A DNA stretch of 64,000 bases from Carbonatibacter sp965199245 (GCA_965199245.1 CBDAQP010000003.1:744001-808000); one strand, 5' to 3'; positions 1 through 9,184 are shown, numbered from the stretch's first letter. Made by a program: numbers and translations. Notes: a model not told the origin generated them from the letters alone.

Positions 1-908
1 ATCAGGCCAGCCAAATCAAAGGCCCGGATGAAAGTGGCCGCGATATTCTCCATTCCATCTTTACCGGCTATACACTGGACGGCAATCATGGAATCCGCGA
101 TCCACGCGGAATGCACGGGGAAAAACTAAGCGTCAGAATGCACCTGATTACATCAGATTTAAATACCCGCCGCAATCTGGTGTCCTGCATCAATCGTTGC
201 CATCTGGAATTATCTGATTTCGTCCTGTCGGCCTATGCCTCGGGTCTGGCAACATTGGTTGATGATGAAATGGATCTGGGCGTGACTCTGATTGATATGG
301 GGGGAACAACAACCTCGATAGCCGTTTTTTACGACGGTCACCTGGTTCACAGCGATGTCATTCCCGTCGGGGGGCAGCACGTCACCAACGATATTGCCCG
401 TATCCTCTCCACCCCTATTGCCGAGGCAGAACGACTCAAAACACTCTACGGTCACGCCATCAGCGCAGAAGACCAAAGCGTCATTGATGTCCCCCAGGTC
501 GGCGAGAACGACAACCAACACACCCACCCGGTGGCCCATTATCAACTGGTCAGCATTATTCGATGCCGGATTGAGGAAACACTTGAGCTGGTGCGCGACC
601 GATTAAATGACAACGGCCCCGAAAGAACCAAAGGACACAGAGTTGTTTTGACAGGCGGGGCGAGTCAGCTCCCCGGGCTGTCTGACCTCGCCACCCGCAT
701 TCTCAGTCCCCACGTTAGAATCGGAAAACCCATCCGTGTCACTGGTCTTGCCGATGCGACAGGCGGCCCGAATTTTGCCACCTGTGCGGGCTTGCTGACC
801 TATGCGACACAGGTCAGTCGCCACGCCCTGCCAGACAAAACACCCGATTTTCTCCCCCCCCAGAGCCTTTTTGGTCGAATCGGGCACTGGTTTCGTGAAA
901 ATTTCTAG
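1..908 (+). CDS. ftsA: Cell division protein FtsA, C-terminal part (5' end outside window)
   Basis: FtsA is the actin-like ATPase that tethers FtsZ filaments to the inner membrane and recruits later divisome proteins. The reading frame is open from base 3, upstream of the first in-frame ATG at 111, and the encoded residues before that ATG (IHGxR-type stretch with LDGNHGIRDPRGMHG) are FtsA-like, so the gene is cut by the window edge and not started at 111. The phosphate-binding actin-fold motif is seen as LIDMGGTTTSIAVF and the second as VVLTGGASQLPGL. The protein ends in FGRIGHWFRENF, the conserved amphipathic membrane-targeting helix. It is followed 91 bases later by ftsZ, the usual order in this class. 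Confidence 0.95.
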   Translation, partial: QASQIKGPDESGRDILHSIFTGYTLDGNHGIRDPRGMHGEKLSVRMHLITSDLNTRRNLVSCINRCHLELSDFVLSAYASGLATLVDDEMDLGVTLIDMGGTTTSIAVFYDGHLVHSDVIPVGGQHVTNDIARILSTPIAEAERLKTLYGHAISAEDQSVIDVPQVGENDNQHTHPVAHYQLVSIIRCRIEETLELVRDRLNDNGPERTKGHRVVLTGGASQLPGLSDLATRILSPHVRIGKPIRVTGLADATGGPNFATCAGLLTYATQVSRHALPDKTPDFLPPQSLFGRIGHWFRENF

Positions 909-999
909 TTTTATGAGGAATTTACTCGACGGATTCTCTAGAGTCCTATAAAAACTTGACAAAGACATTAGGTCGGAGTCGCAACCTTTGGAGGCAAAG

Positions 1000-2613
1000 A
1001 TGACATTGAACCTTAACATTCCCACGAGCGAACCTACACTCACCCCTAAAATGACTGTGATCGGCGTTGGTGGCGCGGGAGGCAATGCGGTCAACAACAT
1101 GATCGATGCCGAACTGGACGGTGTTGATTTTCTGGTCGCCAACACAGACGCGCAGGCATTGACCCAATCACGTTGCGCCCAGACTATCCAGCTTGGTCGC
1201 GAGATTACCAAGGGTCTGGGTGCAGGCTCCAATCCAGAAATTGGCAAGGCAGCCGCCGAAGAATCGATTGATGAAATCTCACAACAACTGAGCGGCACGA
1301 ATATGGTCTTCATCACCGCTGGAATGGGCGGTGGCACAGGAACAGGTGCGGCTCCGATCATTGCCCGCACCGCACGGGACGCCGATATTCTCACCGTCGG
1401 TGTTGTCGTCAAACCCTTTCACTTCGAGGGTGCCCCCCGTCTGCGCCAGGCCGATGCCGGAATCGAAGAACTGTCAAAACACGTCGATACCCTGATTATC
1501 ATCCCGAACCAGAATCTTTTCCGCATTGCCAACGAAAACACAACCTTTGCCGATGCCTTTAAGACCTCTGACTCTGTCTTGCTCGAAGGCATTAAAAGCA
1601 TCACGGATCTGATTGTTAAACCCGGTCAGGTCAACCTGGATTTTGCCGATCTACGCGCCGTCATGAAAAAAATGGGTAAAACCATGATGGGAACAGGGGA
1701 AAGTTCGGGCGAAGGTCGTGCCCTGGAAGCCGCCACCGCCGCCATTTCAAACCCCCTCCTCGAAGAAATATCGATGAAGAGTGCTCGCTCTGTCCTCGTC
1801 AATGTGACAGGTGGTCTCGACATCACACTCCACGAAATAGACGCGGGCATGAATCGAATCAGGGACGAAGTCGATTTAGAAACCGAAATCTTTTGGGGAT
1901 CGTGCATCGACCCCGATATGGACGGCACAGTCCGTATTTCAGTCGTCGCCACAGGCATCGACGCAGAAAAAAGCACACAACCTGTAGAACCTGAATCGAC
2001 CCGTGCCGAAACTGTGCAACGCGGGGAACAGGTTCCAAAACCAGCACCAGCCGAACACGAAAGCCCCCGGACGACTGGCGAAGCAGCACGTGTGTCCTCT
2101 GCCCCCCACGCGATCAGCGATGTTCTCAACGACGCACGACCCACAGAACAACAAAATCACCCTGCGCGGGACGTCGCGTCTCCTGCTACAGGACCGGCTC
2201 CGACTGTGGACAAAACCAACGCTCTTGACGGTTTTGACACCCCTGAAACCATGATCGCAAAACAGACACAAGCACCTGCTCCACGCACAACGGCACCTGC
2301 TCCACACACAGCGGTTCCCGCTTCACAAACGGCGGTAGCCGCACCACACATGGCTGATTCCTTTACCGAAAGCGACCTGACAAACAGTGATGAGAAAAAA
2401 AGCCTGTTCGGACGTCTGAGTCATAAGGCCACCCATGTCTTGCAGGCCGCAACAAAATCGCCCGAACGCCAGAGCGAACCCGTTCTCGACCTTCCGCACA
2501 AACCAGCCCGCAACAAAATCGAGGATCAGGGCCTCTTCGACCCCGAACCCACCAACACAACCGACGAAGACCTGCTCGATATTCCGGCCTTCCTGCGTCG
2601 GCAAGCCAACTAG
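1000..2613 (+). CDS. ftsZ: Cell division GTPase FtsZ
   Basis: FtsZ is the tubulin-like GTPase that forms the cytokinetic Z ring. The nucleotide-binding N-terminus (VIGVGGAGGNAVNNM, from about residue 20) and the tubulin T-loop GGGTGTG (residues 110-116) are intact. The globular domain is followed from about residue 325 by a long linker rich in Pro, Ala and Thr that contains short repeated PAP(R/H)T units. The extreme C-terminus LDIPAFLRRQAN is the conserved peptide that binds FtsA and other partners. I chose ATG at 1000 because a GGAGG lies five bases upstream. A TTG at 988 would overlap that ribosome-binding site. The length of 537 residues is normal for alphaproteobacteria with extended linkers. 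A strong terminator follows. Confidence 0.97.
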   Translation: MTLNLNIPTSEPTLTPKMTVIGVGGAGGNAVNNMIDAELDGVDFLVANTDAQALTQSRCAQTIQLGREITKGLGAGSNPEIGKAAAEESIDEISQQLSGTNMVFITAGMGGGTGTGAAPIIARTARDADILTVGVVVKPFHFEGAPRLRQADAGIEELSKHVDTLIIIPNQNLFRIANENTTFADAFKTSDSVLLEGIKSITDLIVKPGQVNLDFADLRAVMKKMGKTMMGTGESSGEGRALEAATAAISNPLLEEISMKSARSVLVNVTGGLDITLHEIDAGMNRIRDEVDLETEIFWGSCIDPDMDGTVRISVVATGIDAEKSTQPVEPESTRAETVQRGEQVPKPAPAEHESPRTTGEAARVSSAPHAISDVLNDARPTEQQNHPARDVASPATGPAPTVDKTNALDGFDTPETMIAKQTQAPAPRTTAPAPHTAVPASQTAVAAPHMADSFTESDLTNSDEKKSLFGRLSHKATHVLQAATKSPERQSEPVLDLPHKPARNKIEDQGLFDPEPTNTTDEDLLDIPAFLRRQAN

Positions 2614-2635
2614 GGCAAAACCTCAAGAAAATGTT

Positions 2636-2668
2636 AAAAAACGGCCTCTCTCACCAGAGGCCGTTTTT
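2636..2668 (+). terminator. Rho-independent terminator after ftsZ
   Basis: A perfect 9-bp stem (ACGGCCTCT / AGAGGCCGT, 2641-2649 with 2656-2664) with a 6-base loop is preceded by an A run and followed by TTTTT. It lies 23 bases after the ftsZ stop and separates ftsZ from lpxC, so lpxC should have its own promoter. Confidence 0.9.
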
Positions 2669-2771
2669 GTGAAAAAAAATAAAAAAACAATATCTTAATA
2701 GAAAACATCCCGCTTTTCTTCTCAGTTCACTTCACAGCGTAACAGCGTAACACACTGAAACAAAAAGTGAT

Positions 2772-2800
2772 TTGCGTCCTGACACAGAGATCGCTAGGGT
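2772..2800 (+). promoter_or_regulatory. Possible sigma-70 promoter for lpxC
   Basis: TTGCGT (2772-2777) and TAGGGT (2795-2800) are separated by 17 bases, 36 bases before the chosen lpxC ATG and downstream of the ftsZ terminator. The -10 match is weak. An almost perfect tandem CAGCGTAA lies just upstream. Confidence 0.35.
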
Positions 2801-2835
2801 GCAGTCATGAAAAAAAGATCAGCTGGGGTAAAGGC

Positions 2836-3807
2836 ATGAACACAGGCTCTCTTCACACTGACCCTCTCAATACGGGGCAGAGCCTCCAGATGCAGCAAAC
2901 CCTCGAGAACACAATTAAATGTTCCGGTGTGGGCGTTCATGGCGGACAAAAAGTGACCCTCGTCCTTCACCCTGCGGAGCCTGATTGCGGTGTTTTTTTC
3001 CAGCGCACGGGTCTTGACGCGCCTGATGCGATCATTCCTGCACGGTGGGAAAATGCAATTGAAACGCCGCTCTGCACAACCCTGACAGATGGGCGTGTCA
3101 AAATTTCAACCATTGAACACTTGTTGTCTGCCCTTTCTGGCATGGGTGTTGACAACTGCCGGATTGAGGTCAACGCCGATGAGCTTCCCATCATGGATGG
3201 TTCCGCCGCGCCTTTCCTCTTTCTTCTACAATGTGCGGGCTTGACAACACAGAACAGCCCACGCCGCGCTCTGCGTATTCTCAAAGAAATTCGCGATGTT
3301 GACGAAAACCGCTCAGCAACGCTTGGCCCCGCAGATGATTCTTCACCCGATGCCTTCACCGCCAGTTTTGAAATAGATTTTAACAGCCCCACGATTGGTC
3401 GTCAGGAATTTTTTACACAGATCACACCCGAAAACTATGGGCGCACTCTCGCACGTGCGCGCACCTTTGGCTTTTTGGAAGAAGTCGAAAAACTCCGCCA
3501 GATGGGTCTGGCGCAGGGGGGATCACTAGACAATGCCATTGTCATTTCCGGTGACAACATTTTGAACGATGGCGGCTTGCGCTATAGCGACGAGTTCGTG
3601 CGTCACAAAATCCTTGATTCGATTGGTGATCTCTACCTGGCCGGGCATCCAATCGTCGGACACTACCACGGCGATAGATCCGGTCACGCGCAAACCTTAC
3701 GCCTGCTCCGCAAACTCTTCGCCGATGACAGCGCGTGGGAATGGACAGCCCTGCCCGCACGTGAAAATGGTGCACAATATCTCACACAGGAACGCACAGC
3801 CGCCTGA
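2836..3807 (+). CDS. lpxC: UDP-3-O-acyl-N-acetylglucosamine deacetylase LpxC
   Basis: LpxC performs the committed step of lipid A synthesis: zinc-dependent removal of acetate from UDP-3-O-acyl-GlcNAc in the cytoplasm. The family start TLENTIKCSGVGVHGG is clear. The zinc ligands are visible in IEHLLSALSGMGVDN (His) and HKILDSIGDL (HxxxD), with the catalytic VGHYHGDRSGHA stretch near the end. I chose ATG 2836 (323 residues). A further in-frame ATG at 2890 would give the shorter N-terminus of many homologues, and the open frame upstream to 2767 has no family support. It shows that the organism makes lipid A. A dispersed repeat starts 14 bases after the stop. Confidence 0.95.
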   Translation: MNTGSLHTDPLNTGQSLQMQQTLENTIKCSGVGVHGGQKVTLVLHPAEPDCGVFFQRTGLDAPDAIIPARWENAIETPLCTTLTDGRVKISTIEHLLSALSGMGVDNCRIEVNADELPIMDGSAAPFLFLLQCAGLTTQNSPRRALRILKEIRDVDENRSATLGPADDSSPDAFTASFEIDFNSPTIGRQEFFTQITPENYGRTLARARTFGFLEEVEKLRQMGLAQGGSLDNAIVISGDNILNDGGLRYSDEFVRHKILDSIGDLYLAGHPIVGHYHGDRSGHAQTLRLLRKLFADDSAWEWTALPARENGAQYLTQERTAA

Positions 3808-3821
3808 CCTCCCCGCTCCTT

Positions 3822-3949
3822 GAGTACTCTAAAAACCTCCAGATCTATTGGCTGGCAGGGAATCCGTTTTCGAGAACCACAGAATACTACGCGCAGGAAA
3901 TGGCTTGATGCCCCGGACGACGGGGATCGAGGTTTTTAAAGGGGTCCTC
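3822..3949 (+). repeat. Dispersed palindrome-ended repeat, copy A
   Basis: A 128-bp element between lpxC and the bamD promoter. Its ends are inverted relatives (left CTCTAAAAACCTC, right GAGGTTTTTAAAGGGG). It carries the internal core at 3848-3892 containing TGGCTGGCAG and CGTTTTCGAGAAC that is also found in copies B (9185) and C (57981). Relative to copy B it lacks an internal stretch after the core. Confidence 0.8.
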
Positions 3950-3987
3950 TTGTCTTTCCCCTGCCCTGTTTTCTCTCAGGGGCGGTC

Positions 3988-4016
3988 TTGTCGCCGTGTT
4001 ATGAAACTCCTATAAT
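3988..4016 (+). promoter_or_regulatory. Sigma-70-type promoter for bamD
   Basis: TTGTCG (3988-3993), a 17-base spacer and a perfect TATAAT (4011-4016). The expected transcript start is near 4023, giving a leader of about 45 bases to the bamD ATG at 4067. It lies just beyond repeat copy A. Confidence 0.75.
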
Positions 4017-4066
4017 AGGAACCGGGATATTCCCTGTTTTGGCCTGTTTTTGGAGAACCCTGATCT

Positions 4067-4885
4067 ATGCACCGCCCGGATTTTCTGCGCTTCTGCATTT
4101 TCGCGATCCTGACCCTTGCAACAACCGCTTGCTCCACAGACGACGACTCAAAATTCGCAGAGGAAACACCTGTCACCGTTCTTTATGACCAGGCGGTCGC
4201 GGAACTTCAGGTCGGCAACAATGACAAAGCCGCGCGGGCATTCGCCGAAGTTGAACGACAGCATCCCTATTCGCGTTGGGCGACAAAGGCGCAGTTAATG
4301 GCAGCCTATGCCTGGTACAAAGACAACAAATACAACGATGCCATTGCAACGCTTGAGCGTTTTATTGCACTCTATCCTGGCAACGAAGATACTGACTATG
4401 CCTTTTATCTCAAAGCCTTGTCCTACTATGAACAGATTTCTGATGTCGAACGCGACCAGGCCAATACGCACGACGCCCTCAAGGCCCTCACCGAGGTCGT
4501 TCGCCGCTTTCCTGATAGCCGCTATGCCCGTGATGCCCGACTGAAAAGCGATCTGGCCCGCGATCACCTCGCCGGAAAGCAAATGAACATTGGTCGCTAT
4601 TACCTCAACTCGGAAAACTATCTCGCCGCCATCAACCGATTCCGCGTCGTTATAAAGGACTACCAATCCACAACCCACGTCCCCGAAGCCTTACACCGCC
4701 TGGTCGAATCCTATCTCGCCCTTGGTCTTGAAGACGAAGCACAGGCAACGGCATCTGTTTTGGGCTTTAACTACCCTGGAGATCGCTGGTATCAAGACAG
4801 CTATGCGTTGCTCACAGGGCGTACACTGGAACCAGAGGATAAAGACGGATCCTGGATCTCAGGGGTCTGGGACTCGATTTTGTAG
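4067..4885 (+). CDS. bamD: Outer membrane assembly lipoprotein BamD
   Basis: BamD is the essential lipoprotein of the BAM complex that folds beta-barrel proteins into the outer membrane. The first 24 residues form a lipoprotein signal ending in the lipobox LATTAC. The rest (272 residues in all) is a run of tetratricopeptide-like helical repeats, for example VLYDQAVAELQVGNNDKAARAF and AINRFRVVIKDY, with the typical RHPYSRWA-like segment (RQHPYSRWATKAQL). Its place between lpxC and recN is the usual one in alphaproteobacteria. It has its own promoter, and recN follows 21 bases after its stop, probably in the same transcript. Confidence 0.93.
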   Translation: MHRPDFLRFCIFAILTLATTACSTDDDSKFAEETPVTVLYDQAVAELQVGNNDKAARAFAEVERQHPYSRWATKAQLMAAYAWYKDNKYNDAIATLERFIALYPGNEDTDYAFYLKALSYYEQISDVERDQANTHDALKALTEVVRRFPDSRYARDARLKSDLARDHLAGKQMNIGRYYLNSENYLAAINRFRVVIKDYQSTTHVPEALHRLVESYLALGLEDEAQATASVLGFNYPGDRWYQDSYALLTGRTLEPEDKDGSWISGVWDSIL

Positions 4886-4906
4886 TTCCCGGTTTGGAGT
4901 GATCTT

Positions 4907-6613
4907 GTGCTGCGCAGTCTTTCCATCACCAACGTCGTCCTCATTGATCGCCTCCACCTCGATTTTGAGGAGGGCCTCTGTGTCTTGACCGGGGAAACGG
5001 GCGCGGGAAAATCCATTCTCCTTGATGCTCTGGGTCTTGCAATGGGTGCACGGGCAGAGGCCCGATTGGTCCGTAAGGACACCGACAAGGCAACAGTTAT
5101 TGCCGTTTTCGATGTCCCCGCCAATGGCACCCTTCGCGCGGTTTTGACAGAGTCAGACATCGACGACGCGGATGGCGATACTATCCTGCGCCGCACCCTG
5201 ACCCGCGACGGGCGGAGTCGTGCCTATATTAACGACACCCCTGTTTCAACCAGCCTCCTCCGGCGCGTTGCCGGACTACTCATCGAAATCCAGGGACAAC
5301 AGCGCGGTATTATGGACAGTGCCACCCACCGCGCCTTGCTCGATGCAATGGGCGCGGAAATGCACAACACCTTATCGCTGGCCCGCGAAACAGCAAAACG
5401 CTGGCAGGACTGGCAAGAACACGAACAAGCCAAACAATCGGCCGAAGACAGCCTGGCCCAGGCCCGCAGGGAAGAGGACTTCCTCCGCCACGCCGTTGAG
5501 GAACTCGACCACGCCGCCCCGGAAGACAGCGAAAGCGAACAGCTGGCGACCCGACGCCAACGCCTGCTGCACCACGAAAAAATGACACAGGCCCTCAATA
5601 ACTGTCTCATCGCTCTCGGGGCAACCGGCGATAGCGACAACACTGCAGAAGCCCACTTGCTGAGCGCACAGCGTTTTATCGACCAAGCCATTATGACCGC
5701 TGGCGAGGCACTCGCCCCCGCACGCGAGGCACTCGAACGGTGCCTGCTCGACGTTCAGGAAGCTGCCCTTCACATTCAGCGAACCTCTTCGGAATGGGGA
5801 GACGACTCACAGAACCTACAAGAGATCGAAGAGCGTTATTTCCTGCTCCAGGATCTTGCCCGCAAGCACCGGGTCGCCGCAGACGAGCTACCAAAATTGC
5901 GGATCACCCTCACGCAAAAACTCGCCCTCATTAAAACCGGAACGGCAACACTGGATGATCTGAACAATAAGGCAACACAGGCCAAATCAGCCTATAGAAA
6001 AACCGCGCAGGCTCTCTCAACCGCGCGCCGGGCCGCCGCGTGTGACCTGGATCGGGCCATCACAGCTGAACTGCCTCCCCTGCGCCTTGAACGTGCCAGA
6101 TTCGCCACCGAAGTTACGACCAGCGATGACCCTGCTGACTGGAACAGCCATGGTCAAGATCAGGTCATTTTCAATGTTTCCACCAACCCCGGTTCTGCTC
6201 CGGGCCCACTGGAAAAGATCGCCTCTGGTGGGGAACTTGGACGGTTTTTATTGGCATTCAAAGTCATTTTGTCCCGTGTTACCCCCTCTGCCAGTCTGGT
6301 TTTTGACGAGGTTGATTCTGGTCTGGGCGGGGCAACCGCCCATGCAGTTGGCAAACGCCTGGCCCACCTTGCCGCACAGCGACAGGTGCTGGTCATTACT
6401 CACAGCCCACAGGTCGCGGCCAAGGCTCAACAGCACCTGCGAGTCAGCAAAATATCCGAACAAGACGCAGGGGGACATGAAACCACCTTGACAGATGTCA
6501 TTCCCTTGTCACCTGCGGAGCGCGAAGACGAAATTGCGCGGATGCTTGCCGGCGCAGAAATTACAGAGTCCGCCCGCGCCGCCGCCCGTACCCTCCTGGA
6601 CAGACAAACATGA
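4907..6613 (+). CDS. recN: DNA repair protein RecN
   Basis: RecN is an SMC-like ATPase acting early in double-strand break repair. The Walker A motif GETGAGKS is at residues 29-36. A long Ala/Glu/Gln-rich coiled-coil region occupies the middle, and the C-terminal half carries the signature and Walker B segments (IASGGELGRFLLAFK, LVFDEVDSGLGG) and the ITHSPQVAA histidine switch. The start is a GTG at 4907 preceded by GGAG. At 568 residues it matches the family. Its stop codon overlaps the ligA start by four bases (ATGA), so the two repair genes are probably translationally coupled. Confidence 0.95.
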   Translation: MLRSLSITNVVLIDRLHLDFEEGLCVLTGETGAGKSILLDALGLAMGARAEARLVRKDTDKATVIAVFDVPANGTLRAVLTESDIDDADGDTILRRTLTRDGRSRAYINDTPVSTSLLRRVAGLLIEIQGQQRGIMDSATHRALLDAMGAEMHNTLSLARETAKRWQDWQEHEQAKQSAEDSLAQARREEDFLRHAVEELDHAAPEDSESEQLATRRQRLLHHEKMTQALNNCLIALGATGDSDNTAEAHLLSAQRFIDQAIMTAGEALAPAREALERCLLDVQEAALHIQRTSSEWGDDSQNLQEIEERYFLLQDLARKHRVAADELPKLRITLTQKLALIKTGTATLDDLNNKATQAKSAYRKTAQALSTARRAAACDLDRAITAELPPLRLERARFATEVTTSDDPADWNSHGQDQVIFNVSTNPGSAPGPLEKIASGGELGRFLLAFKVILSRVTPSASLVFDEVDSGLGGATAHAVGKRLAHLAAQRQVLVITHSPQVAAKAQQHLRVSKISEQDAGGHETTLTDVIPLSPAEREDEIARMLAGAEITESARAAARTLLDRQT

Positions 6614-8886
6614 CGACGCCCTTTGCGGACAAATCACCCGAACAGCTCGACGAAACCGAAGCACGTCGCGAGCTACGTATCCTCGCCCGAACAATCACAA
6701 CACACGATGTGGCCTATTATCTGCGCGATGATCCCGTGATTTCTGATCATGACTATGACGCTCTGCGCCGCCGCAACCGCGCGATTGAACAACATTTCCC
6801 CCATCTCAAACGCAAAGACAGCCCCGAAAAACGGGTCGGTGCGCCACCTGACAGCACCACCAATAGCTTTGCCAAAGTCACACACCGCCGTCCCATGCTA
6901 TCACTGGGCAATGCCTTTGACGCGGGGGAGGTCGCAGAATTCATTGACCGGACGCGCCGTTTTCTCACACTGTCTCCTGATGAGCGGCTCGACATTTTCG
7001 CAGAACCCAAAATCGATGGGCTGTCCTGTGCGCTCCGCTACGAGGATGGCAAATTGGTTCTGGCCGCAACACGCGGAGACGGGACACAGGGCGAAGACAT
7101 CACCGCCAATATTCTCACCCTCAATACCGTTCCCCGGACACTCACCGGATCGCGACACCTACAGGTTCTCGAAATTCGGGGCGAAGTCTATATGGATCAC
7201 AGTGACTTTCGTGCGCTCAATGCACAGCAATCCACACAGGGAGGCAAGATTTTTGCCAATCCGCGCAATGCTGCCGCAGGGTCTCTGCGCCAGAAAAACC
7301 CCGACATCACCAAAAGCCGCCCCCTAAAATTCGCGGCCTTTGGCTGGGGAGAGGTTTCAGGTGATCCTCAAACAGCTTTAGGCGCAACGCTGACAGACTG
7401 TCGCCAAAAACTGGCGGACTGGGGTCTTCCCCTCAATCCCGGGGAATGTTTCGCCACACTGGATGGTCTTTTAAACTATTATCACAAGCAGATGACTTTA
7501 CGACCTCAACTTCTCCATGACATTGACGGCCTTGTGTACAAGGTTAATCGTCTCGACTGGCAGGAACGGTTAGGGGCCGTCAGCCGTGCGCCCCGCTGGG
7601 CCATTGCCCACAAATTTCCGGCCGAACAGGCCGTCACCCGTCTTGAAAAAATTGAAATTCAGGTCGGACGCACAGGGGCCTTGACTCCGGTGGCACGCCT
7701 CAGTCCCGTCACGGTTGGTGGCGTTGTCGTCTCCAACGCCACTTTACACAACCGCGATGAAATCACCCGCAAAGACATCCGCGAAGGCGACTTTGTCACG
7801 ATACAACGCGCCGGGGACGTTATCCCGCAGGTCGTCCGCGCCCTGAGCGAAAGACGTCTGAACCGCTACCTTCCCCTTGCCAGGGCTATGCGCCAACGAC
7901 AAAAAAAACAACGGCAACGCATTCAGAAAATCACCGCACCCTCTCGACAGAAATCACGACGACGATTGGAGCGGCGCTCGGAACCGCAACAAAATTGCCG
8001 CCCCTACTGTTTTCCCACGCATTGCCCGGATTGTGGTAGCCCCGTTATCCGCCACCCGGACGACGCCGTGACCCTTTGCCCCGATAGGTTGGGTTGCCCG
8101 GCGCAGGCCATTGAACGGATCAAACATTTTGTCAGCCGCCATGCCTTTGACATTGAGGGACTGGGGGACAAACAAATCAGATTCTTTTTTGAACGCGGTG
8201 ACCTGAAAACACCTGCTGATATTTTTCGCCTCCGCACAAACTGCCCAAATCTGAAAAATTTTCCCGGTTGGGGGGAGACCTCCGCCCGGAACATCTGGAA
8301 TGCGATTGAAGCGCGCCGGACGGTGGCTCTGGATCGTTTTCTTTTTGCGTTGGGCATTCCCCAGATTGGACGGACAACAGCGCGATTATTGGCCCGAAAC
8401 TATCACAGGATCGATGACCTGCTCAAACTTTTTGACCAGATCGCACAGGATCCAGAGTCGCCCCGTCACGAAGAGTTGCGGGCCATCGACGGCCTTGGCC
8501 CTGCCATGGTTCGCGACCTCTGCCACTTTTTTCAGGCCCGCGATTGCCGTGAGCTCATTACCGACCTCCGCCAAGAACTCACCATCACAGAAGACAGCTC
8601 AACATCCATACAAGACAGCCCTGTCTCGGGGAAAACCGTTGTCTTTACGGGGAAACTGACCACAATGGGGCGCGAAGAAGCCAAAGCAAATGCCGAATCA
8701 CTTGGCGCACGGGTGGCGGGGTCTGTCTCGGGAAAAACAGACTACCTCGTCACTGGCGCAGATGCCGGATCAAAACGCAAAAAAGCAGAATTCCTCGGCA
8801 TTACCATTCTTTCCGAGGAAGAGTGGCACAGCCTTATCAGAAGCACGAACACCACAGAAGGAAAGGATCAATCTGTAGAGGATTGA
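6610..8886 (+). CDS. ligA: NAD-dependent DNA ligase LigA with a basic insertion
   Basis: LigA seals nicks during replication and repair using NAD+ as adenylate donor. The adenylation lysine is in the AEPKIDG motif (Lys134). An OB-fold follows, then a four-cysteine zinc finger (CPDCG at about residue 472, then LC and GC), helix-hairpin-helix repeats and a C-terminal BRCT domain from about residue 670. At 758 residues it is longer than most homologues. The excess is a lysine/arginine/glutamine-rich stretch at about residues 415-465, between OB-fold and zinc finger. It overlaps recN by four bases. The gene ends inside a small inverted repeat. Confidence 0.95.
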   Translation: MTTPFADKSPEQLDETEARRELRILARTITTHDVAYYLRDDPVISDHDYDALRRRNRAIEQHFPHLKRKDSPEKRVGAPPDSTTNSFAKVTHRRPMLSLGNAFDAGEVAEFIDRTRRFLTLSPDERLDIFAEPKIDGLSCALRYEDGKLVLAATRGDGTQGEDITANILTLNTVPRTLTGSRHLQVLEIRGEVYMDHSDFRALNAQQSTQGGKIFANPRNAAAGSLRQKNPDITKSRPLKFAAFGWGEVSGDPQTALGATLTDCRQKLADWGLPLNPGECFATLDGLLNYYHKQMTLRPQLLHDIDGLVYKVNRLDWQERLGAVSRAPRWAIAHKFPAEQAVTRLEKIEIQVGRTGALTPVARLSPVTVGGVVVSNATLHNRDEITRKDIREGDFVTIQRAGDVIPQVVRALSERRLNRYLPLARAMRQRQKKQRQRIQKITAPSRQKSRRRLERRSEPQQNCRPYCFPTHCPDCGSPVIRHPDDAVTLCPDRLGCPAQAIERIKHFVSRHAFDIEGLGDKQIRFFFERGDLKTPADIFRLRTNCPNLKNFPGWGETSARNIWNAIEARRTVALDRFLFALGIPQIGRTTARLLARNYHRIDDLLKLFDQIAQDPESPRHEELRAIDGLGPAMVRDLCHFFQARDCRELITDLRQELTITEDSSTSIQDSPVSGKTVVFTGKLTTMGREEAKANAESLGARVAGSVSGKTDYLVTGADAGSKRKKAEFLGITILSEEEWHSLIRSTNTTEGKDQSVED

Positions 8887-8889
8887 TCC
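8865..8889. other. Inverted repeat over the ligA stop codon
   Basis: GGATCAAT (8865-8872) and ATTGATCC (8882-8889) form a perfect 8-bp stem around a 9-base loop. The repeat contains the end of ligA and also the stop codon of the convergent small gene. It has no T tract on either side, so it is at most a weak or factor-assisted end signal. Confidence 0.45.
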
Positions 8890-9104
8890 GTAGAAAGACT
8901 CTGAACCGAGCCTTGCGGGGCCTCAAAAAACGCCAGGGCCTGTGCAACCTCGCTTAAGGTGAGTTGATAGGCCGGTTGCCTATCAAAAACAGAAACCTGC
9001 TCACGCACGGCCTTCTGGACGGCCTGTTCGTTAGAAGACGGCACATCAGACGTCGTACCCGTACGGATCAGGGCATTTACATTTTGTGCTTGTGAAAGCT
9101 CCAT
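8868..9104 (-). CDS. Small hypothetical protein convergent with ligA
   Basis: A 78-residue reading frame with no recognised family. It is polar, without signal peptide or membrane segment, and ends in a Ser/Gln/Asp-rich tail (VQSLSTDQSSTD). An AAAGGGGTG ribosome-binding site lies just before the ATG. Composition of the middle (YQLTLSEVAQALAFFEA) suggests an amphipathic helix. Its last 19 bases overlap the end of ligA on the other strand. It could be a real orphan gene or a chance frame; the ribosome-binding site is the main argument in favour. Confidence 0.45.
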   Translation of the reverse strand: MELSQAQNVNALIRTGTTSDVPSSNEQAVQKAVREQVSVFDRQPAYQLTLSEVAQALAFFEAPQGSVQSLSTDQSSTD

Positions 9105-9184
9105 TGCACCACCCCTTTCAAAAAATCAAATTGCCTACTTTTCGACAGTAATCGCTCTTGTCCACGATTGTCAAAAATTTTCTC

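Noticed and set aside
1626..2144. Long antisense frame opposite ftsZ (172 codons), and similar antisense frames over recN, gyrB, gcvP and purH
   Set aside because: They are shadows of strongly conserved genes, with Arg/Ser-rich composition and no ribosome-binding site or family similarity.
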